NCBI GenBank assembly: GCA_963580455.1
Contig: OY756966.1
Span: 18,665,001 to 18,729,000 of the forward strand
Length of the DNA stretch: 64,000 nucleotides
Direction of reading: 5' to 3'
Source: Euonymus europaeus
Lineage: Eukaryota; Streptophyta; Magnoliopsida; Celastrales; Celastraceae
In this document: positions 57,662 through 64,000 of the stretch, in pieces
Numbering within the stretch: position 1 is the stretch's first letter
Layout of the letters: each line of letters begins with the position of its first letter
Notes under the pieces: generated by a model
The model's database searches: none
The model's input: the letters and a program-made list of their open reading frames with translations, nothing else
What the model was told of the DNA's origin: nothing
Translations under genes and position numbers: made by a program

Positions 57662-58600
57662 GAGTTGTGTAAAAATCCAACTGTCATGATTTGTGTAAGC
57701 TACACGACTAGAAGTTTGAGTTTTTTTCCAGAAAAATAGAGCTTATTGGAGGAAGAACATGAGACATGGCCAGAGATTGATGGAAGAGAAGCTTTAAGTA
57801 AGGTGGTAGACAGAAGAAAAAGGGGGAGAAAAAATCAAACCAAAAACAGCCAAGAGCAATTAACTCAAGCCAAGAGCTTAAATCATAATCAAGAGTATTA
57901 TTATCCAAGCGCTTTCTTGCAATTTTGTAATCTTAGTACATCATCCATTAGGATACTATTTTTGTTTTTGAACAATTACTGTCAAGTATCAATGCCAACT
58001 ATCATTGTGTCAATTTATGCTTGGTGTCATTTGGTATCTATTTCTTCTAATCTCAACAAAACACTTCCAGTGGAGTTGGGGAACCTAGTATTACTAAGGT
58101 CCCAAGGTAATTTGTACATTCGTTTGATTTAGTTAGATAGTAATCAGTGCAAGTTTTATTTTGACTGCTTGAGAGATTATAATCTCTGCCACACCTACAA
58201 TTTGGGCCAACAGTAACTCTTGAAGAGTTTCGTAGAAATCTCGAACTATTTGAGGATACACTGACACATAAAACCACTAACTTTTGAAGAGTTTCGTAGA
58301 AATCTCGAACTATTTGAGTATACACTGGCACATAAAACCACTAGCCAATACCCTTTATGGTAAGTGGCAGGTAGTGAGACATAAGAAGTTCCCAGCGCCT
58401 CTAACTAGAATCAATTAAGGAGGAAGCAGAGGCAGTATGCTGCCCACATGTGGCATTTATCGAAAAAAGCAAGCACATGATCAAACAGTGAAAGAATAAC
58501 CACCTGTAAAAGATTTCACCGTTGGAACAATCTAGGTACCATATGATTGTGCTACTATTAGTCTTGATTTACCATCTATTTGGCAGGCTAGAAATTGAAC
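57662..58600. other. No gene seen; contains a 66-bp tandem duplication
   Basis: No convincing protein in any frame. GAAGAGTTTCGTAGAAATCT recurs at about 58218 and 58284, giving two copies of a unit of about 66 bases ending ACATAAAACCACTA. Confidence 0.5.
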
Positions 58601-58613
58601 TAACAAAGCTGGC

Positions 58614-59740
58614 ATGAGGGGATCTTCAGAAAAGGGGAAGATGGCAGGACAACCTTGTAGTTTGGTGGTAGTTAAGGTTGTAGATGAGAAAATTCCAAAA
58701 AGAGTGGTTTTAGAGAAACCTTCAATCCAAATGTCACAGCACATCAAATATTTTTATGTCAAGGCAAGGATGAATGGACGTCCTATTGATAGGGTGTTGG
58801 TGGACAATGGCTCGGTAGTTAACACTATTCCACAATCAGTACTCAAGCTACTAGGTAAAACTAAACATGATTTGATTCCAACTGACGTGACAATGGAAGG
58901 TTTTACTGCAAAAATCACTAAAGCCATTGGGATACTACCAGTAGACTTGGCAGTAGGACATAAATCTTCCATGATGGCCTTCTTTGTTATCAACAGTCAG
59001 GCCAATTACCAGGCCTTGCTAGGTTGAGACTGGATTCATTCAAATTGGTGCATTCCATCGTCTATACATCAACTCTTGGTATGCCAGAGACGAAACGATG
59101 TGGAGATCATATGGGCAGATAATTGTCCTTTCATGACTACCTCATACGAGGTGGAGGCTCATTTTTATCATGCTGAATGTGGACAAATCAGGTGTACACT
59201 AAAACAGAAGAAGGTGCAAAAGGTAGTGGAACACTTGTTACAACCATCGGCCATCATTCCAACCACGTCGAGGAGGTTGGAGCCAATCATTGAAGAAATC
59301 CTATGATGACAAGACCCAAGGAAGAAAAAGAAGTAGTGTCGGCCACAATAAAAAAGTTAAATGTGCAGGCTGCTATAAATAAAATCATGATAGAAGAGAT
59401 CGATGAAAAAGATATGATAATAGAAGAGCAAGATGATTACAATGTGAAGCTGCAAGATGAAGAATTATGTTAGAGTGACTTGAAAGCAGTGCCGGCTTGT
59501 TTGGTTGATTTACAGGCCGAAACTCAAGATACTCTTGAAGAAGTAAACTTGGGGGGGCAAAAGGAGGCTAGGGTAACATTTATCAGTGCTACCTTAGACC
59601 CTGTTATTAAGTTACCACTTAAACATTTACTCCATGAATTTTTTGATTGCTTTGCGTGGGATTATTATGAAATTCCAGGATCGAGCAGAAACGTAGTAGA
59701 ACATCGACTACCCATAAAACCGGGGTACAAGCCATATTAG
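58614..59740 (+). pseudogene. Gypsy element H aspartic protease and RT linker
   Basis: Plus-strand YFYVKARMNGRPIDRVLVDN with GSVVNTIPQSVLKLLGK is the protease site (VDNGS). NYQALLG then a TGA and DWIHSNWCIPSSIHQ complete it. The linker follows with FISATLDPVIKLPLKHLLHE, FFDCFAWDYYEIPGSSRNVV and HRLPIKPGYKPY. The text fits the Tat lineage, different from C and E. Several in-frame stops. Confidence 0.85.
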
Positions 59741-60470
59741 CAACCACCGAGAAGGATGTCTTCTGAGGTGGAACTACATGAGAAAACTTATCAAGGTCGG
59801 ATTCATATAGCCTACTAGGTATGCTGAATGGTTAGCCAATATTGTACCAGTAGTCAAGAAAAATGGCAAAATAAAAGTATGTGTTGATTTTTGAGATTTA
59901 AATAGTGCTACACCAAAAGATGTTTATGTTATGCCTATTGTCGACATGCTTATAGATGGTGTATCTTGATATGAATTGCTATCTATGGTGGATGGTTTCT
60001 TTGGATATAATAAAATTTATATTGCAGAAAAGGATGTTTCTAATACAGCATTCAGGTGTCCAGGTGCATTGGACACTTACGAATGGATAGGGATGCCGTT
60101 TGGGCTAAAGAACGCTGGTGCTACCTACCAGTGGGCCATGAATGCGATTTTTCATGATCTGATTGACAGAAAATTAGAGGTATACATTGATGATATCATT
60201 GTAAAATCTGTGAAATCTCATGACCAACTAGCAGATCTTAGGATGGCTTTCGAGAGAATGCGTCAATATCATTTGAAACTCAGTCTTTTGAAATGTGCAT
60301 TTGGCGTCAAAGCTGAAAACTTTCTAAGTTTTTTGGTCAATTAGAGGGGTATGGAGGTTGACCAAAACAAGACTAAAGCAATCTATCAAGCTCAACCACC
60401 AAGGAACAAGCAGCAACTTCTTAGTTTCCTCGGCTAGGTAAATTACCTTAGGAGGTTTATATCTAATCTC
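59741..60470 (+). pseudogene. Gypsy element H reverse transcriptase
   Basis: After decayed text with stops (CVDF*DLNSATPKD near 59880): LSMVDGFFGYNKIYIAEKDV, GMPFGLKNAGATYQWAMNAI, catalytic VYIDDIIVKSVKSHDQL and LLKCAFGVKAENFLSFLVN. Stops appear where Arg or Trp codons are expected. Retains the YIDD aspartates but not a complete frame. Confidence 0.88.
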
Positions 60471-61598
60471 GCAGGTAAAACCAAAGTCTTTTCAGAGCTA
60501 TTGAAGTTGACGAAAGAAGATATCTTCAGATGGGATTCCAAACATGAGGAAGCCTTTCAAACCATCAAAATCTATCTTAGCAAACCGCCAGTTCTCATAC
60601 CGCCCAACAGGACCAAACCTTTGAAATTGTATCTCTCAGCAACTAATGATTCAATTGGATGTCTGCTTTCTCAAGACGACGAAGCTTGCAGAGAAAGGGC
60701 ATTCTACTACCTCAGTAGATTGTTGGTAGATATGAAGAGGCGTTATTCGCTGGTAGAGAAGATGTGCCTGACCTTGTACTATGCATGTACCAAACTGAGG
60801 CATTACCTGCTCCAGGCGAAGGTGTATGTCATCTCAAAGTTGGATCTGATCAAACATACGCTGATAAAGCCATTTTTGACAGGAATAATTGGTTGATGGT
60901 CTTTGGCCTTAATAGAGTTCAATCTCAAATGCAAGGCACAGCAAGCCGTAAAAGAGCAAGCTTTAGCTAATTTCCTCGCTGAACATCCATTCCTTGAAGT
61001 TCCGGAAGCTTGGCAAAATATGGTGACCATGGAAGCAGTTCTAGAAGAAGAGGAATGGTTACTCAGGTTTGACGGATCGATCACAGAAACATCTGCTAGT
61101 GCGGGGATAGTAATTCAATCTCCAAGAGGTACAAAAACTACCTCAGCCTTTAATTTGGATTTTGAATGTACTAACAACTAGACAGAATATGAAGCGTTAA
61201 TTATTGGCTCGGAGATTTTACATGAATTAAGAGCCAGAAATATTTTGGTGGTTGGAGACTCTCAACCAGTCTTGAAACAATTATCAGGGGATTATAAGTG
61301 TGTCAGCTTTTCTTTGGCACCATATTACAGTACTGCCTTACAACTCTTAGATAACTTTGAAGAAGTTGAATTCAGGTACATTCCACAAAATCAGAATTAC
61401 GAAGCCAATAGGCTAGCTCAATTAGCCTCTAGTTTGACTCTACCAGAAGATCTGGTTCAACAGATTATTATGGTGGAAAGGCGGTCTCAGCCATCCATCA
61501 AAGACAGAGGCATGGTGGTAAACTGTTTAGTTGTTCAAGCTCAGATGGAAGATTGGAGAAAGGAAATAATCAACCATCTAAAATATGCAAATGATTAG
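60471..61598 (+). pseudogene. Gypsy element H RNase H
   Basis: FRWDSKHEEAFQTIKIYLSK, PPVLIPPNRTKPLKLYLS, then LLRFDGSITETSASAGIVIQ, a stop before TEYEALIIG, VVGDSQPVLKQLSGDYK and NQNYEANRLAQLASSL. This matches connection and RNase H domains; the last region has EANRLA where the family usually has an Asp-Ala. It follows RT directly. Confidence 0.85.
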
Positions 61599-62140
61599 GC
61601 TTCAAGAAAGGTTAGGGTACTAGCTCGCAGTTATGTGCTGATCGAAAATGAGTTGTTTAGAAAAGGAGTTGATGGATTATTACTACGCTGTCATGACTTT
61701 ATAGATGGCACTAAAATGATGCGATGGTTGTTAAGACAACATGGGTACCATTGGCCTACCAAATATGCGATGGTTGTTAAGACGACATGAGTACCATTGG
61801 CCTACCAAATATGCGATGGCAGGATGAAGGCTCTAAATAGGATGATTGTGCAGAAGAAAAAAGTATCCAAGGCATATAACAAGAAAGTGAAAAAGAAGGT
61901 TTTCTGCGAAGGTCAAATGGTGTGGAAAGTGATTCTACCACCAGGAACCAAAGATCGAGAGCTCGATAAATAGTCTCATAATTGGGAGGGACGATTCAAA
62001 GTACACAAAAGTTTACAAGGGAATGCGTACTGGTTGGTAGACTTGGATGGTCAGCCACATAGAAGATTTATAAATGGCAAGTATTTAAAGCCGTATGTTC
62101 CCAGTATTTGGGAATCTATCTCTATAAATATGACTATGTA
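61599..62140 (+). pseudogene. Gypsy element H integrase, core deleted
   Basis: Starts VRVLARSYVLIENELFRKGV, LLLRCHDFIDGTK and RQHGYHWPT (N-terminal part), then a direct duplication (about 61738-61772 and 61786-61820, CCATTGGCCTACCAAATATG). It jumps to the C-terminus: KVSKAYNKKVKKKVFCEGQM and NWEGRFKVHKSLQGNAYWLV, FINGKYLKPYVPS. The zinc cysteines and DDE core are absent. Confidence 0.82.
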
Positions 62141-62429
62141 AAAATAGGTTGTTTTAGCCTTATATAAGCGGGCCATCTGCGGCCGTAGAGATAAATAAAA
62201 TATTAGATGTCCTCATGCCACAAAATAAAGCAAATAGTCATAGATGGCAACATAATATTTGATTTGTTGAAAAGAAAGGCTATATAATGGCCAACAAAAT
62301 AAAAATACCATAGTTCAGAAACAAGAAAGGCTAAACATTGGCTAAGAAGAGCAAATGTTCAAGGAAAGCAGGAAAAGAAATTGTTCAAGCAGTAACATCA
62401 ATCTAACATGTGCTTCAGTGTAAACCAAG
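62141..62429. other. Spacer between pol and antisense ORF of element H
   Basis: About 290 bases, A-rich, no protein match. GCGGGCCATCTGCGGCCG lies near 62168. Confidence 0.4.
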
Positions 62430-63295
62430 TGGTTTTGTGAGCCTGAAGACGAGATTGAGTTAGGTGCAAGTCGACAGACTAAATTTGCGCCTCAGATAAT
62501 TGTTGCCTGATGATAGATCCAAGAGCATGGAGTTCTATTTGAGAGACTTGGAATTTATCTTGCAGCTGACTTCTCGCATCAAATTGGCGTTCCACCTAAT
62601 CTTTCAAAGTTTGGATTTTGAGCTCCAGAGTTTCAATCTCCTGTTGAGAGGCAAGAATTCCGGTTTGTAGTTCAACATCTTCAGCAGGCAGCTTTTATGA
62701 ATTTTGTAACAAACCTTCATAGGAAATCCAGTCTGTGTTGAGCTTTTCTAGATTCTGAGTTAGAGATTGCTCCTGAGTCACGTCCTGCTGAAAAAGAGAA
62801 GGAAGGTGGCGCAATTCGCATTCAAGGTGGATAAGCCTACTCTTAACATCAGGAGTAATTATGGCGGCTACCTAAAGAATTGTTAAGTATTTCATAGCAT
62901 TATGCCTATCTTCTTCTTGAATGTCAAGAAGATCTTTTCCTAAGATTTGTACCATTTCATTGGTAGCATATTGCAAGTCTTCTTCAGTAGGTGCTTTACT
63001 GATGGCAGGAGATGGAGACAAAAAGGAAAAGTCTAAACCAGCCAAAGGATCCACCATGGCAGTGGGAATTACTAAGGTCGGTAACTTATACGATTTTACT
63101 TGCAGTCATGTATTTGGTCATTATTGAGTATTATATGATAATTTATAATCGTATTTGAGTAATGGATATACCTGGGATGAATGAGGAGAACTTGACTCAA
63201 AAACCAGTGGAATTGAAGTCTTCGGAGTCATCTCAGTGGTGTTTGCAACATGGGTAGTTGAAACTTGCTCATTGTTGAAATCACTAGGCTAACAC
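62430..63295 (-). pseudogene. Element H antisense ORF (coiled-coil end)
   Basis: Minus strand, opposite to pol. From the right: SDFNNEQVSTTHVANTTEM, SIPLVFESSSPHSSQ, a possible GT-AG intron (about 63171-63090), LPTLVIPTAMVDPLAGLDF, EEDLQYATNEMVQILGKD, then a coiled coil (ECELRHLPSLFQQDVTQEQS, LASQQEIETLELKIQTLKD, SQLQDKFQVSQIELHAL). Stops at about 62873 and further on. Tat-lineage elements are known to carry antisense ORFs after pol, often with a plant mobile domain; that domain would lie further right but is cut by the next repeat. Confidence 0.68.
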
Positions 63296-64000
63296 AAGAG
63301 GGAGGGGGGGGGGGGGTAAATTGTGTCTCCAAAAACAAATTATAAACCCCAAATACAAAAACCACAATCTAAAAACGTACAAATGATCAAAACAGTGCTT
63401 ATAGTATAAATCTGCCAACCAACCAAGTAGATATTATTTGACCTAGCAATTCAAGTCCAAATGAAACGACATTTGGTATGCAATATCACAATACCTTAAT
63501 TAATACTATATCAAAAATTCGGATCAAAATTCAAAGTCTAGCTATATGCACAGTGCATGGACAGATTGCTATTCCAGAAAATTAATTATCAAAAGTATAC
63601 CTAGAATCCACTAATCACAAGTTGTTCAACCACAAGCAATATCCCAACAAGCAATGGCAGCAAGCAACACCCTAATATCAATTTATAAGTCACACAAATC
63701 ACTAATAGCACCAAACAAGAAAGGACATAAAAAATTAGAGTGCACAAGGATATATAGTGGTTCGGTGCTCACACCTACATCCACTATCTAAGCTCTCAAG
63801 CGTAGGATTTTCAAATCCACTAAAGGATATAAGTGGTTTTGCAAGTTCACCACAAACTTAGGGTTTTCAAGCACACCCCAAAATTGTACACCACCAAGGT
63901 TTGAAGCTAACCTTAAACTTTCACACACCTCTCAAAGGTAATGCCCTCAAAAGGGACTTTTACAAGTGATTTGGTTTTTTGGTTCTCTCAAGATTAGCTC
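63296..64000. repeat. Unclassified repeat starting at a G run, running off the right edge
   Basis: AACACAAGAGGGAGG then 13 G (63304-63316), then TAAATTGTGTCTCCAAAAAC. The abrupt end of the antisense ORF at this point and the G-run-plus-novel-sequence junction suggest the polypurine tract and LTR of another element. Later text (GTGGTTCGGTGCTCACACCT near 63758) is repetitive in style. No gene is seen in 705 bases. Confidence 0.4.

Overview
The window looks like a stretch of angiosperm (probably eudicot) heterochromatin from a repeat-rich genome. No host gene was recognised. Almost every base can be assigned to transposable elements nested in one another. The pol, gag, FAR1-type transposase and Ulp1-like proteins are plant-typical, introns are GT-AG, and many reading frames are broken by stops that fit C-to-T change at methylated cytosines.

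Left block (1-25541). Copia element A (+) enters from the left edge and is cut in its RNase H domain at 2849; it resumes at 24932 and ends with a polypurine tract and LTR near 25541. The cut is Copia element B (-, 2855-24931), flanked by the 5-bp duplication TCATG. B in turn holds a solo LTR D (4342-5752, duplication ATTTT) in its reverse transcriptase, and a complete two-LTR Ogre/Tat-type Gypsy element C (7452-22821, duplication TTCAG/TTCGG) in its gag. The 3' end of B is scrambled: its U3 is inverted and its RNase H is folded back on itself.

Middle block (about 25561-52398). A second Ogre/Tat-type Gypsy element E (-) spans the region between LTR copies E1 and E2. It was hit by a FAR1-type Mutator element J (26446-29465, 9-bp duplication) in its 3' LTR, by a solo LTR K with two tRNA-like SINE heads (38215-40918, duplication TTTTC) in its ORF1, and by a large Mutator element F (42459-51026, 9-bp duplication AAATAATAT) in its leader. 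F carries a FAR1-like transposase (+) and a convergent six-exon Ulp1-like cysteine protease gene (-). All its non-coding gaps are filled with a palindromic ATTCCATTGT / ACAATGGAAT motif.

Right block (52399-64000). There follow a decayed Copia I (+), a scrap of a Gypsy integrase (+), the 3' LTR and 3' UTR of a third Ogre-like element G (-), a plant mobile-domain-like fragment (-), a decayed Tat-lineage Gypsy element H (+) with an antisense ORF downstream of pol, and an unclassified repeat running off the right edge.

How they work together: A, B, C, E, H and I once encoded gag, aspartic protease, reverse transcriptase, RNase H and integrase, but all are now defective. C is the least decayed. 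C and E share the Ogre/Tat plan (ORF1, gag, protease, G-patch, short intron, RT, RNase H, integrase, tandem-repeat 3' UTR). The most unusual piece is Mutator element F.
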